From: Devosia equisanguinis | GTDB lineage: Bacteria; Pseudomonadota; Alphaproteobacteria; Rhizobiales; Devosiaceae | DNA: 64,000 nucleotides | Reading direction: 5' to 3' | Assembly (NCBI RefSeq): GCF_900631955.1 | Contig: NZ_UZWD01000009.1 | Coordinates: 62,001-126,000 of the forward strand | Position numbers and translations under genes: made by a program | Shown: in pieces, positions 1 through 8,951 of the stretch | How positions within the stretch are numbered: the first letter of the stretch is position 1 | Layout: each line of letters starts with the position of its first letter | Notes under the pieces: model-generated | Database searches by the model: none | Told to the model about the DNA's origin: nothing | What the model saw: the letters and a program-made list of their open reading frames with translations, nothing else

Positions 1-1338
1 CAGCCAGGCCAAGACATCGGGGTCGAGCAGGCGCCAAGACGCACGCGGGGCCACGCGGGTGCCCGCACGCGGCGCGGCGGTGATCAATCCCTTGGCCGCA
101 AGGGTTCGCATGGCTTCACGATATGAGCCGCGTGACACCGAAAGGTCCTCACCATCGCCTTGCTCCGGATCGAGCAAGGTGCCCGGCGGGTATTTGCCGG
201 CGACGATATCGCGTCCGATGCTATGGGCAAGGGTGCCGTGCCGTCTGGTGCGCGAGGTCAGGTGTGGGGTTTCGATGCGGTGATGGCCGTGAAAATTGCC
301 CATGAGCATGGGCAATTGCACCAACTCGTCCACGGCAATGGCTTCGATGTCTCGGCCGCCGCCCATATGCTCGAAACTGCCCGGAATGCGCGAGCGGATA
401 TATTGGACGATTGACTGCGCGGCCGCAGTGACGCTGTCGACAAAGCCGACGAAATGCAGTGCACCATGGTTGATGCCGGCCCATAGCGACAGGGTGACGT
501 CGCGACCGGCGCGGGCGAGGCCTGAGTAAAGAGCCAGCGTATCGTCGAGCAGTGGGTCGCATTCGGCGCCGATGCAGAGGGTCGGCGGGAAGTCGGCGAG
601 ATCCAGCGCCAGCGGGGTGAGGCTGTCGCGCTCTTCGACCGACAGATGCGGGGCGTAGAGGTTCCAGGCCCAGGACATCTGCTTTCTCGACAGCCCGAAG
701 CGTCCATCGCCGAACAAGATGTGCGACGACAGGTTCATGCGCGGCGAATAGGCACCGTAAATGGAAATGAAACCGGCAATCCGCGCCCGCAGGGCAGGGT
801 CGAGACGCAAAAGGGCCAGGCTCATGATCTGCGCGCCGGCGCTGTCACCGGCGGTGAATACGGGCAGGCCGGTGTCTGCGAGCAACTCTTCGATGACCCC
901 TGCCACCTGTTCTATCGCATAGGGTGCCGGCCTCTCGGGAGCGAGGGCATAGTCCACCGATATCACCCTGATGCCGCAATGCTGGGCCAGCCAGCGGCAG
1001 ATATGGTCGTGGGTTTCCACATTGCCCATCAACCAGGCCCCGCCATGGGCAAAGACCATGATCGCCCCAACCGAAGCCGGCTCGTAGACGCGAACGGCGA
1101 CCCGCGCTTTGGCACTGCCGGCTTCCCGGTCTTCGGTCCGCATCGCGGGCCGGGCCGAAGCTGGAACGATGAGCGCAGCATACTCATCGAACCAGGCGCG
1201 ATAGTCCGGCACGCTCATCACGGTGTCGTCAATGACATGCGTGACCGCCAGGTTGACGCGGTCCAGCGCCGCGGCGAGGTCGTTGGTCACCCGGGCGTCG
1301 GTGCCGCCCAGGCTGGTCCTGCTGATTAACAATGCCAT
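1..1338 (-). CDS. Alpha/beta-hydrolase fused to GntR (FadR-type) DNA-binding domain, partial at window edge
   Basis: The frame from the ATG at 1338 stays open to base 1 (446 codons) and continues outside the window. Residues about 80-315 are a hormone-sensitive-lipase-type alpha/beta-hydrolase: HGG oxyanion motif (98-100), GDSAG nucleophile elbow (164-168), Asp261 and His291, so a full catalytic set is present. After a linker of about 45 residues, residues 364-446 read as a winged-helix GntR domain of the FadR type, with SVSRGSYREAMRTLAAKGLI and the LLDPDVLAW segment also seen in the GntR regulator at 30848-31612. The ligand-binding FCD domain would lie beyond the edge. It starts 19 nt after the permease stop, so it is probably the last gene of the sugar ABC operon. 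An internal ATG (309 or 303) could start a separate regulator, but no stop separates the two parts and no strong ribosome site precedes it. Confidence 0.8.
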   Translation of the reverse strand, partial: MALLISRTSLGGTDARVTNDLAAALDRVNLAVTHVIDDTVMSVPDYRAWFDEYAALIVPASARPAMRTEDREAGSAKARVAVRVYEPASVGAIMVFAHGGAWLMGNVETHDHICRWLAQHCGIRVISVDYALAPERPAPYAIEQVAGVIEELLADTGLPVFTAGDSAGAQIMSLALLRLDPALRARIAGFISIYGAYSPRMNLSSHILFGDGRFGLSRKQMSWAWNLYAPHLSVEERDSLTPLALDLADFPPTLCIGAECDPLLDDTLALYSGLARAGRDVTLSLWAGINHGALHFVGFVDSVTAAAQSIVQYIRSRIPGSFEHMGGGRDIEAIAVDELVQLPMLMGNFHGHHRIETPHLTSRTRRHGTLAHSIGRDIVAGKYPPGTLLDPEQGDGEDLSVSRGSYREAMRTLAAKGLITAAPRAGTRVAPRASWRLLDPDVLAWL

Positions 1339-1357
1339 GGCAGGCCCGGTCCCCCTT

Positions 1358-2368
1358 CTAACGCCGCGCGAATCGGCGCTTGCGCTGCACCTGGTCAAAG
1401 GCCACCGCGACCACCAGGATGACCCCGATGAAGATGTTCTGGTAGAGCGGATTGACGTTGACCACAGCCAGGCCGTTGTTGAGCACGGCAAACAGAAGCG
1501 TGCCAAGCGCCGTTCCGATAATAGAACCGGTGCCGCCGAAGAGGCTGGTACCGCCGATGATGATGGCGGTGATCACCTGGAAGGTGAGGGCCGAACCGCC
1601 AGCTGCCGGCGAGGCTGTACTGGTGCGCGCCATGAACATGATGCCAGCCAGAGCCGCGGTGGCGCCCGAAAGCGCATAAAGCTGCAGATCGAGCAGTTTC
1701 ACCCGCACGCCATTGGCCGATGCGGCCAGCCGGTTGCCGCCGGTAATCCGGGTTTCGTAGCCGAACACGGTGTGTTCCAGCAGGACGTGGAACACGATGC
1801 CGAAGATGACGGCATAGTAGACGAGGAAGGGAATGCCGAAGAGGCGACCCTGGCCCAGCACGTTGAAAGCGTCCGGAAAGCCGAAAAGATTGGTGCCACC
1901 GGTATAGACGGTGATGGCGCCGCCAATGGCAAAGAACGAGCCCAAGGTGGCAATCAGCGGTGGCACTTCGAATCGGGTAATCACCAGCGCATTGATGGCG
2001 CCGGCAAGCGCCCCCGCTCCGACCCCGAGCAGCAGAGCCAGCGGCCAGGGGAGCCCGGCCAGCATCAGCCCGCCGGCAACAATGCCCCCGAGCGGAAAGG
2101 CGGCGCCCGCGGAAAAGTCGAGCCCGCCGCCGACCAGAACCAGGGTGGCGCCACAGGCAACGATGAAATAGAGCGCGCCCGAGCGGAAAATCTCGATGAT
2201 ATTGCCCTGGCTCAGGAACACCGGGTTGAGAATCTGAAAGATGATGGCGATGAGGATGATGACGGCAAAGAGGCCGCCATTCTGCATCAGCCCGGTGAGA
2301 CGGCCACGCGCAGTGGTTTCCGAATCCAGCGAAGCGGTCGCTGCGACAGCGTCGGCATTACTTGCCAT
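1358..2368 (-). CDS. Sugar ABC transporter permease (RbsC/FrcC family)
   Basis: A 336-residue inner-membrane protein of the BPD_transp_2 family. It forms the channel for a monosaccharide importer with the ATPase and binding protein encoded just upstream. A hydrophilic N-terminus of about 35 residues is followed by about nine hydrophobic segments. The conserved PPLIATLGSFF and IIIGGTSLFGGTGSIIGTALG-type loops are visible. The start at 2368 is chosen because it overlaps the ATPase stop by 11 nt and begins the natural N-terminus; longer readings extend into a shadow frame of the ATPase. The substrate is not readable from sequence. Confidence 0.9.
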   Translation of the reverse strand: MASNADAVAATASLDSETTARGRLTGLMQNGGLFAVIILIAIIFQILNPVFLSQGNIIEIFRSGALYFIVACGATLVLVGGGLDFSAGAAFPLGGIVAGGLMLAGLPWPLALLLGVGAGALAGAINALVITRFEVPPLIATLGSFFAIGGAITVYTGGTNLFGFPDAFNVLGQGRLFGIPFLVYYAVIFGIVFHVLLEHTVFGYETRITGGNRLAASANGVRVKLLDLQLYALSGATAALAGIMFMARTSTASPAAGGSALTFQVITAIIIGGTSLFGGTGSIIGTALGTLLFAVLNNGLAVVNVNPLYQNIFIGVILVVAVAFDQVQRKRRFARR

Positions 2369-3134
2369 CGGAAGCTCCGGTGATGAGAGAAATGACTTCG
2401 TTGCGATCGGTCTGGCTGATGCTGCGCACACCAGCCACGCGGCCAAGACGCATGACCTGAACGCGGTCGGCCACATCGAACACAAAGCCCATATCGTGGC
2501 TGATGCAGATGACGGCGCAGCCCCGGTCCCGCAGCGAGCGAATGAGATTGGCGGCGTGGGCGGTTTCCCTGACGCCGAGAGCTGCCGTGGGCTCATCGAG
2601 CAGGATGACATTGGCGCCGGTACGCATGGCGCGCGCAATGGCAACGATCTGGCGTTGTCCGCCCGACAGCATGCCGATCGGCGTGCGAACCGACTTTACG
2701 GTGACCTTGAGCTCGTTGAGGAAAGAACGCGTCTCGCGCTCCATGCGGCCGCGGTCGACGAACCAGCCGCGACGCGGCAATTGGCCGATATACATATTGG
2801 TGGCAACATCCAGAACCTCGACCAGAGCGAGGTCCTGGAACACGGTGGCGATACCGGCCTGGCGGGCATCGGCGGGCGAACGAAACTGGCGGGCTTCGCC
2901 ATTGACCACGATGGTTCCGGTATCGGGACGGTGCACGCCGCTGATGGTCTTGATCAGCGTCGACTTGCCGGCGCCATTGTCGCCGACCACCGCCAGGATT
3001 TCGCCCGGGGCCACTTCGAGGTCGACATCGGTCAGGGCCTGGACCTGACCGAAGGACTTGGAAATACCCGCGAGCGAAAGGCCCCCGGCATTGCTGCCGG
3101 TGGCCTGATGGTGGGGGACCGCTTCAGCGATCAC
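2358..3134 (-). CDS. Sugar ABC transporter ATP-binding protein, single domain (FrcA-like)
   Basis: A 258-residue ATPase that powers the adjacent permease. Walker A GDNGAGKST is at 51-59, the Q-loop VFQD near 98-101, signature LSGGQRQ at 156-162, Walker B ILLDEP at 177-182 and the switch His at 213. It has one nucleotide-binding domain, as in fructose-type FrcA, not the double-domain RbsA arrangement seen in the next operon. The start overlaps the binding-protein stop by ATGA, indicating translational coupling. Confidence 0.92.
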   Translation of the reverse strand: MIAEAVPHHQATGSNAGGLSLAGISKSFGQVQALTDVDLEVAPGEILAVVGDNGAGKSTLIKTISGVHRPDTGTIVVNGEARQFRSPADARQAGIATVFQDLALVEVLDVATNMYIGQLPRRGWFVDRGRMERETRSFLNELKVTVKSVRTPIGMLSGGQRQIVAIARAMRTGANVILLDEPTAALGVRETAHAANLIRSLRDRGCAVICISHDMGFVFDVADRVQVMRLGRVAGVRSISQTDRNEVISLITGASDGK

Positions 3135-4048
3135 TGTTCTGCCTCGAGGTTTTCGGAGGTGACGAAGGTGATGCCGGTGTCGATGTTCTTCGGCACGCTC
3201 TCGCCCTTGGACAGCTTGACGATGGCGTCGACCGCACCGGAGGCCATGCCGCAGAAATTCTGCTTGCTGGTGCCGTAGATCGTGCCTTCCTTGATGCCGG
3301 CCACGACTTCGGGGGTGATGTCGTTGACCACGGCGACGACCTTGCCGACCAGGTCCTTTTCCTTGATGGCCGTGGTGATGCCGGAGACGATATTGCCTTC
3401 CCAGGACAGCACGACATTGGCTTCCGGATGGGCGGTCAGAGCGCGGGAAACCACGTCGACGGTCTGGGCCGGATCGCCCTGGTCATAGGCCTCGACCACG
3501 AGCTTGACGTTCGGATAGGCCTCGGCGCCCTTGAGGAAGCCGTCCACGAAAACGCGGTGCACGCCGGTGGGCTGATTGCCCACGATGATGACGTTCTGCT
3601 CGCCCTCGCGCTTGGCCAGGTTCTCGGCGACCAGTGCACCCTGATTGGCGTAGTCGGTGCCCAGTTGCACATCCTGGGTAGAGGTGGTGTCGCCCGTGTT
3701 CAGGGTGACCACCCACATGCCCTTTTCCTTGGCTTCCTTCATCAGCGGCTCATACATCGGCCCGTCGATCGGCACGACGATCAAGGCGTTGGAGCCGGTG
3801 GCGATATATTGCGAGATGCGGTCGAGCACGAACTGGTTGTCGACCTGCAGGCCGGTCGGGCCCGAAGTTTGCCCCTTGATGCCGGCAGCGGCAATGGCGT
3901 CGTTGAAGCATTTGTCCGCCTCGGCCCAGACCGGATAGGCGGGCAGGGGATTGGCAAAGCCAATGCTCAGCTGATCCTGCGCCAAGCTCGTGCCGCACAG
4001 GCATGCGGATGCAATCAGGGCGGACAGCGCCCAGCGACCAAATTTCAT
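3131..4048 (-). CDS. Periplasmic sugar-binding protein (Peripla_BP_4 family)
   Basis: A 305-residue exported substrate-binding protein. Residues 1-22 are a signal peptide ending near SLAQ. The mature part is a two-lobe fold of the ribose/galactose-binding type, with the ANPLPAYPVW first strand and the IVVPIDGP segment typical of the family. A strong AGGGAGGAA ribosome site precedes the ATG at 4048. It is the first gene of a four-gene operon (binding protein, ATPase, permease, hydrolase-GntR fusion). The 224-nt upstream region carries operator-like boxes. The ligand is probably a monosaccharide or polyol. Confidence 0.9.
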   Translation of the reverse strand: MKFGRWALSALIASACLCGTSLAQDQLSIGFANPLPAYPVWAEADKCFNDAIAAAGIKGQTSGPTGLQVDNQFVLDRISQYIATGSNALIVVPIDGPMYEPLMKEAKEKGMWVVTLNTGDTTSTQDVQLGTDYANQGALVAENLAKREGEQNVIIVGNQPTGVHRVFVDGFLKGAEAYPNVKLVVEAYDQGDPAQTVDVVSRALTAHPEANVVLSWEGNIVSGITTAIKEKDLVGKVVAVVNDITPEVVAGIKEGTIYGTSKQNFCGMASGAVDAIVKLSKGESVPKNIDTGITFVTSENLEAEQ

Positions 4049-4081
4049 GATTTCCTCCCTTGGCGAAACCGCCGGGAGCAA

Positions 4082-4183
4082 ACTAATTACAATTTTTTGA
4101 CACGCGCAAGCCAAAAAAGCAGACTAATTAGCCGATGAGTGCCGATGTGATCTCCAACGGTGTCAAATTAGTTGGACTAATTG
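4082..4183. promoter_or_regulatory. Three ACTAATT boxes including a perfect ATTAGT-N3-ACTAAT operator
   Basis: Upstream of the binding-protein gene, ACTAATT occurs at 4082-4088, 4123-4129 and 4176-4182. The last is the right arm of a perfect inverted repeat, ATTAGT-TGG-ACTAAT (4167-4181), flanked by GTCAA and TTGAC. The spacing resembles FadR/GntR-type operators of the form NNGT-N3-ACNN, but ROK regulators also bind A/T-rich boxes of this kind. The cognate regulator is inferred to be the downstream GntR fusion or an external factor. Confidence 0.6.
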
Positions 4184-4220
4184 ACCGTAGGCGACGTCTC
4201 AGTGCGTGGCGTGTGGTGCA

Positions 4221-4253
4221 AAAACAAAAAAGGGGCACCCGAAGGCGCCCCTT
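4221..4253 (-). terminator. Rho-independent terminator of the second sugar ABC operon
   Basis: Read on the minus strand, GGGGCGCC-TTCG-GGTGCCCC forms an 8-bp stem with a UUCG tetraloop (one G-U pair) and is followed by TTTTTTGTTTT. It lies just after the binding-protein stop at 4273. Confidence 0.9.
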
Positions 4254-4272
4254 GGTCCTCGTTGGGAAGGAC

Positions 4273-5403
4273 TTACTGGCTGCCGCCCCAGGCCTGGGGG
4301 TAGTTCGGCATGTCTTCGCAGCCGCACATGGCATAGTGCAGGGGCGGCATTTTTTCGTTGATGTACTGGTCCAGCACGTCCTGGGTGATCACCGGCTGGG
4401 GCAGGACCCATTCCGGACCGGGGACCTGTTCGCCCTTGAGCGTGTTCACAGCAGCGATGATGGCCGTGCGCCACTGATAGGTCGGGTAGGTCGGGGCGAC
4501 GCCCTTGAAGCCGATATCGCGCCACTTCTGCAGGTAATCCTGCTGGTCTTCGCCGGTGACCACCGGGACATCGAAGCCCTGGTCTTCGAAAGCCTCGACA
4601 GCGGCAACGGCGGTGGCGCCGGCATCCATCCACACCGCGTCGATGGCGCCGCGCTGCAGATAGTCTTCCACGATCGATTTGGTCTTGGCGTTGTCGCCGC
4701 CGGTGAACTCTTCGCCCAGAATGGTGAGGCCGGCTTCCTTGAACATGTTGCGGGCGCCCGAAGCGCGGGTCTCCAGCACGTCAACGCCGGGCGAGATGCG
4801 CAGCATCAACACCTTGCCGCCCGAGGCGACATTGGCGATGACGTGATCGGCTGCCTGGATGCCGAAGCCGTAGCCGCCCACCGGATGCACGAAGGTCACC
4901 GGGCAATTGGTGGTGACACCGCGGTCGAAGACGATAACAGGCAGGCCGGCCGCACAGGCCTTTTCGACCGCGGGAGTCAGCGCTGCAGTGGAGTTCGGCG
5001 AGACGATCAGCACATCGCAATTGCCGCCCGCCAAGAGGTCGTCGATATCGGCGATCTGCTTGTCGTCGGAACCTTCGGCGTCGACATGGGTGAAGGTGCC
5101 GATCTCGGGATGCAGCTTCACTTCCTCGGTCATGTCGGTATAGCCGACCACGCGCCAGGGATTGTTGACCCCTGCATTGGAGAAGCAGACGGTCCAGGGC
5201 GCATCCTTCTTGAAGCCGGAGGTGTCGACCATCGCCTCGCCCGCATATTGCAGGTAGGGCTTGTCGGCCGGGCCGTTGAAGGCGCCCGTCAGCTGTTCGC
5301 GCTGCTTGGCGAACTCGGCCGGGTCATCGAAATTCGGCGCCTGGGCAAAGCTGGCGCCGGTCAGCATGCCCAGAACGGCAGCTGCCAGGATGGTTTTCTT
5401 CAC
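4273..5403 (-). CDS. Periplasmic sugar-binding protein (ribose-type ABC importer)
   Basis: A 376-residue exported binding protein with a signal peptide ending near GASFAQ (about residue 20). The fold is Peripla_BP_4, including VIVFDRGV and the TGEDQQDYLQKW segment near the C-terminal lobe. A Cys-Gly-Cys sits near the C-terminus. The start is GTG at 5403, preceded by GAGGGAGGA; longer frames read into a shadow of the permease. It is the last gene of an operon whose order is epimerase, ATPase, permease, permease, binding protein, and it ends at a strong terminator. Confidence 0.9.
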   Translation of the reverse strand: MKKTILAAAVLGMLTGASFAQAPNFDDPAEFAKQREQLTGAFNGPADKPYLQYAGEAMVDTSGFKKDAPWTVCFSNAGVNNPWRVVGYTDMTEEVKLHPEIGTFTHVDAEGSDDKQIADIDDLLAGGNCDVLIVSPNSTAALTPAVEKACAAGLPVIVFDRGVTTNCPVTFVHPVGGYGFGIQAADHVIANVASGGKVLMLRISPGVDVLETRASGARNMFKEAGLTILGEEFTGGDNAKTKSIVEDYLQRGAIDAVWMDAGATAVAAVEAFEDQGFDVPVVTGEDQQDYLQKWRDIGFKGVAPTYPTYQWRTAIIAAVNTLKGEQVPGPEWVLPQPVITQDVLDQYINEKMPPLHYAMCGCEDMPNYPQAWGGSQ

Positions 5404-5470
5404 GGTATCCTCCCTCGTGAGATTGTCAGACCTTGTGGTGACGGGCAGCCCGGGGGCCGCGCGCCTGCGC

Positions 5471-6457
5471 TCATCGGCCGCCGCGTCGCCGCTGATAGGT
5501 GGCGAAAGCCACGGCACCGATGAGAATGAGTCCCTGCACCACCAACCGGACCGGCTGCGCCAGTCCCAGGAGGTTGAGCAGGGTGAAGATGGCTTCGAGC
5601 GCCAGGGCGCCAGCGATGGTGGCGGGCACCGAGCCGCGCCCACCGAGCAATTGTGCGCCCCCGATCACCGCGGCCGTGATGGCCTGCAATTCGAAACCCG
5701 AGCCGATATTGACCGAAACGCCGGCCCGGCCGCCGAGGATCACACCCGCCAAAACTGCGGTGAGCGAAGAGACGACGAAGGCGGAGATGCGAATGCGTTC
5801 CACCGGAACGCCGGCAAGGCGCGCCGCCTGCTGGTTGTCGCCCACCGCATGCAGCAGGCGCCCGAAATTGGTGCGATGCAGGCCCCACCACAGGATGGCG
5901 CCGAAGACCACGAGGCAGATGACTGCGATGGGCAGGATGCTGATAACCGGCAGGTCGGCAATGTTGTAGCGGCCGAAGAAGCGGAAGGTGTCGGGCAGAT
6001 AGCCGCGTGGTGCGCCGCCGGACCACATGAAGGCAACGCCATTGAGCGAGATCATCATGCCCAGCGTCGCGATCAGCGAGGGCACTTTCAAATAGCTGAC
6101 CACCAGGCCGTTGATGACCCCGATCACCACGCCAATGCCCAGCATCAGCGGAATGATCCAATAGGTGGAATTGGGATCGTTGCTGGCGAGCATGGAGGAG
6201 CCGATGACAGTCAGCGTCATGGTCGAGCCGACGCTGAGATCAAAGCCACCCGAGATGATGACATAGAGCGCGCCACCCGAGAGAATGGCGAGCGCAGCCA
6301 CGCGCTTGAGATAATTCATGTAACCGGTGGGCTCGCCAAAGGCCGGGTTCATCACCACGATGGCCAGGATAAGCACCACGACGAGTATGTAGACCGGGTT
6401 GATCTGCGGCAGGCGACGGCGCGGCTCGGCGCCCTGGGAAAGAACGTCCTGGGTCAT
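5471..6457 (-). CDS. Sugar ABC transporter permease (RbsC family), second permease
   Basis: A 328-residue BPD_transp_2 inner-membrane permease with about nine hydrophobic helices. It has the GGFDLSVGS and VPSLIATLGMM motifs of ribose/xylose-type permeases. Its ATG at 6457 overlaps the stop of the upstream permease by ATGA. Together the two permeases would form a heterodimeric channel, which is common in rhizobial sugar importers. Confidence 0.9.
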   Translation of the reverse strand: MTQDVLSQGAEPRRRLPQINPVYILVVVLILAIVVMNPAFGEPTGYMNYLKRVAALAILSGGALYVIISGGFDLSVGSTMTLTVIGSSMLASNDPNSTYWIIPLMLGIGVVIGVINGLVVSYLKVPSLIATLGMMISLNGVAFMWSGGAPRGYLPDTFRFFGRYNIADLPVISILPIAVICLVVFGAILWWGLHRTNFGRLLHAVGDNQQAARLAGVPVERIRISAFVVSSLTAVLAGVILGGRAGVSVNIGSGFELQAITAAVIGGAQLLGGRGSVPATIAGALALEAIFTLLNLLGLAQPVRLVVQGLILIGAVAFATYQRRRGGR

Positions 6458-7440
6458 GCCACCGGCCTCCTGGAACGGGCGGCATAGAAGGCAACGGCCA
6501 CCACGATGATGATGCCGCGCAGCACCTGTTTGACGAAGGCATCGACACCGAGGACGTTGAAGATGGAGTCGATCAGCGAGAAAATGATGACGCCGGCCAT
6601 GGTGCCCCAGATGCCGCCGCGTCCACCGGCCAGCACGGTGCCGCCAATGACGACGACAGCGATGGATTCGAGGTCGTAAACCCCCTCTGCACCGATCCAG
6701 GGTGCGCCGGAGCGCAGGCGCGATGCCAGGTAGATGCCGGCAATCGCGGCGCAGAGCGAGCACAGCATATGGGCGCCGATGACGACGCGCGCCGTGTTGA
6801 TGCCGGCCAGGCGGGCGGCGTCCTGATTGCCGCCCACGGCATAGATATTGGAACCGAAGCGGGTGAAGCGCAGTACGAACCAGGCGAGGCCGGCGAGCAC
6901 GAACATGAAGATAAGCGAATAGGGCACGATCCCCACCGCGCCGTAGGCGAAGATCTGGAACTCGGCGGGCACATTGCCGGCGAAATTGTTGTAATAATAG
7001 GAGAGCACGCCCTGGATGATCAGCGACATGCCGAGCGTCGCGATCAGCGGATTGACCTCGAGCTTGCTGATGACCAGCCCGTTGATGAGCCCCACAATCG
7101 CCCCCAGCGCCAAAACTGCTGATATGGCCGGGAACATCATGGCCGGATCGCCATTCATCACCACTGATGTCACCACGGCCGACGCCGAGATCAGGCTGGC
7201 GACGGAGAGGTCGATGGAGGCAACGAGAATGGCAAAAGTCTGCCCGATCGCGGTAATGCCCAGGGTGATCGAGCGTCCGAGGATGGCCACGAGATTGTCG
7301 AGCGTCAGGAACCGGGTCTGTCCCAGGGCGACGATCAGCACGATATAGAGCAGGCTCGCGGCCACCAGCAGAATGGCCGAGGCGTGGCGGTCGAAACGCA
7401 GGCGGCGTGGCCTGCTGGAAGACTGGCTGATCTCGCTCAT
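6454..7440 (-). CDS. Sugar ABC transporter permease (RbsC family), first permease
   Basis: A 328-residue permease of the ribose-type family, with ASIDLSVASLIS and VNPLIATLGMSL as the conserved loops and about nine membrane segments. It overlaps the ATPase stop at its 5' end and the second permease at its 3' end by 4 nt each, so this part of the operon is tightly coupled. Confidence 0.9.
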   Translation of the reverse strand: MSEISQSSSRPRRLRFDRHASAILLVAASLLYIVLIVALGQTRFLTLDNLVAILGRSITLGITAIGQTFAILVASIDLSVASLISASAVVTSVVMNGDPAMMFPAISAVLALGAIVGLINGLVISKLEVNPLIATLGMSLIIQGVLSYYYNNFAGNVPAEFQIFAYGAVGIVPYSLIFMFVLAGLAWFVLRFTRFGSNIYAVGGNQDAARLAGINTARVVIGAHMLCSLCAAIAGIYLASRLRSGAPWIGAEGVYDLESIAVVVIGGTVLAGGRGGIWGTMAGVIIFSLIDSIFNVLGVDAFVKQVLRGIIIVVAVAFYAARSRRPVA

Positions 7441-8951
7441 GCAGCAACCCCTTGGGCCTGGCCGGTGGCGGCCAGCATCAACTCGGCCTCGGTGGCGGTG
7501 CGGTCAAAGGTGCCGGCGATGCGGCCTTCACGCATGACCACAATGCGATCCGAGGCGCCCAGAATTTCCGGCAGGTCGGACGACACCATCATGATGGCCG
7601 TGCCGGCTCGCGCCAGCTCGCGCATCAGGTGATAAATACTGGCCTTGGCGTCGACATCGATGCCACGCGTCGGCTCGATGAAGATCAGCACCTTGGGCTT
7701 GAGCGCCAGCCAGCGGGCCACAAGCGCCTTTTGTTGGTTGCCGCCGGAGAGAAAGCGCATTTCCTGCTCATAGGAAGGCGCGCGCACCTTCATGCTGTCG
7801 AGCAGCGCATCCATACCCTTAAGATCGGTGAAGCGATTGGCATCGCGTCTGCCCAGCAGTGCAGCAAAGCTGCGGGCGCTGAGCATGGCGTTGTCGCGCA
7901 CCGATTGCATCAGCACCAGCGCCTCGCCCTTGCGGTCGCCGGGCAACAGACCGATCCCGGCGCGTATGGCGTCGCGCGGCGAGCCGAAGCGCACCTCTTG
8001 GCCGTGGAGGCTGATGCTGCCGGTGGTGAGCGGGTTGGCTCCGAACAGCGCCATGGCCAGGGCACTGCGCCCGGCGCCTTGCAGGCCGGCAAAGCCGACG
8101 ATTTCGCCTGCGCGCAACTGCAGGTCGATGTTGTGCAGCGCAGAATTGCCGCCATTGCTGACGCTGAGCACAGTCTCGCCAATGTCCGCTGCGGCAGCTG
8201 GTTCCGGATAATAGGCGGCGATGTCGCGGCCTACCATGGCGCGTACGATGGCGTCGGGAGTGGGCATGTGGTCGAAACTGGCCGCGACGGTGCCGTCCTT
8301 GATGACGGTGACGCGGTCAGCCAGTCGCGTCACTTCGCGCATGCGGTGGGTGATGTAGATGACGGCCGTGCCGGAGGCGCGCAGCCGCTCCACCAGAGCG
8401 AACAGCACCTCGCATTCCGCCTCGTTCAAGGCGGCGGTTGGCTCGTCCATGACGATGACCTTGGCATTGAGCGAAAGCGCCTTGGCGATCTCGACCATCT
8501 GCTGGCTGGCGACGTCGAGATCGGCCACCAGCGTATCAGGGGTAATGCCATGACGAATGCCGAAAAGGCCAAGCACACGGCGCGTCTCTGCATCCATTGC
8601 CCGCGCATCGATCAGCCCGTGACGCCGGGGCTCACGCCCCAAAAACAGGTTCTGCGCCACCGTGCGTTCGCGCAGCAGCGAGAACTCCTGATAGATGACC
8701 GATATGCCCGCCTCGAGTGCGGCCAGTGGATGGCGGAACTGTTGCGGCTGGCCCTCGATCAGCACCTCACCCTCATCAGGTCGATAGACGCCCGACAGGA
8801 TCTTGATCAGCGTCGACTTGCCGGCGCCGTTTTCCCCGCAGAGCGCATGCACCTCGCCGCGCCGACAGCTGAACGAGACCCCGCTCAGTGCCTTGACGGC
8901 GGGGAAGGACTTCGAGATATCGCGCATCTCGATGACGGGCGCTCCGCTCAT
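7437..8951 (-). CDS. Sugar ABC transporter ATPase, two nucleotide-binding domains (RbsA/MglA family)
   Basis: A 504-residue fused ATPase. The N-terminal domain has Walker A GENGAGKST (39-47) and Walker B VIVMDEP (165-171). The C-terminal domain has the usual degenerate GLQGAGRS loop (289-296) and LSGGNQQ signature (401-407). Its Walker B reads VLIFIEP (421-427), with Ile425 where family members carry Asp; the next Glu is kept. One site in this family is normally weak, so the transporter may still work. The start overlaps the epimerase stop by ATGA. Confidence 0.92.
   Translation of the reverse strand: MSGAPVIEMRDISKSFPAVKALSGVSFSCRRGEVHALCGENGAGKSTLIKILSGVYRPDEGEVLIEGQPQQFRHPLAALEAGISVIYQEFSLLRERTVAQNLFLGREPRRHGLIDARAMDAETRRVLGLFGIRHGITPDTLVADLDVASQQMVEIAKALSLNAKVIVMDEPTAALNEAECEVLFALVERLRASGTAVIYITHRMREVTRLADRVTVIKDGTVAASFDHMPTPDAIVRAMVGRDIAAYYPEPAAAADIGETVLSVSNGGNSALHNIDLQLRAGEIVGFAGLQGAGRSALAMALFGANPLTTGSISLHGQEVRFGSPRDAIRAGIGLLPGDRKGEALVLMQSVRDNAMLSARSFAALLGRRDANRFTDLKGMDALLDSMKVRAPSYEQEMRFLSGGNQQKALVARWLALKPKVLIFIEPTRGIDVDAKASIYHLMRELARAGTAIMMVSSDLPEILGASDRIVVMREGRIAGTFDRTATEAELMLAATGQAQGVAA

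Noticed and set aside
1223-2383. Plus-strand open frame of 386 codons
   Set aside because: It is antisense to the RbsC-type permease and the fusion gene. The protein is low-complexity and family-less, while the minus strand encodes clear conserved domains.
4135-5523. Plus-strand open frame of 462 codons
   Set aside because: It is antisense to the sugar-binding protein, a typical artefact of high third-position GC.
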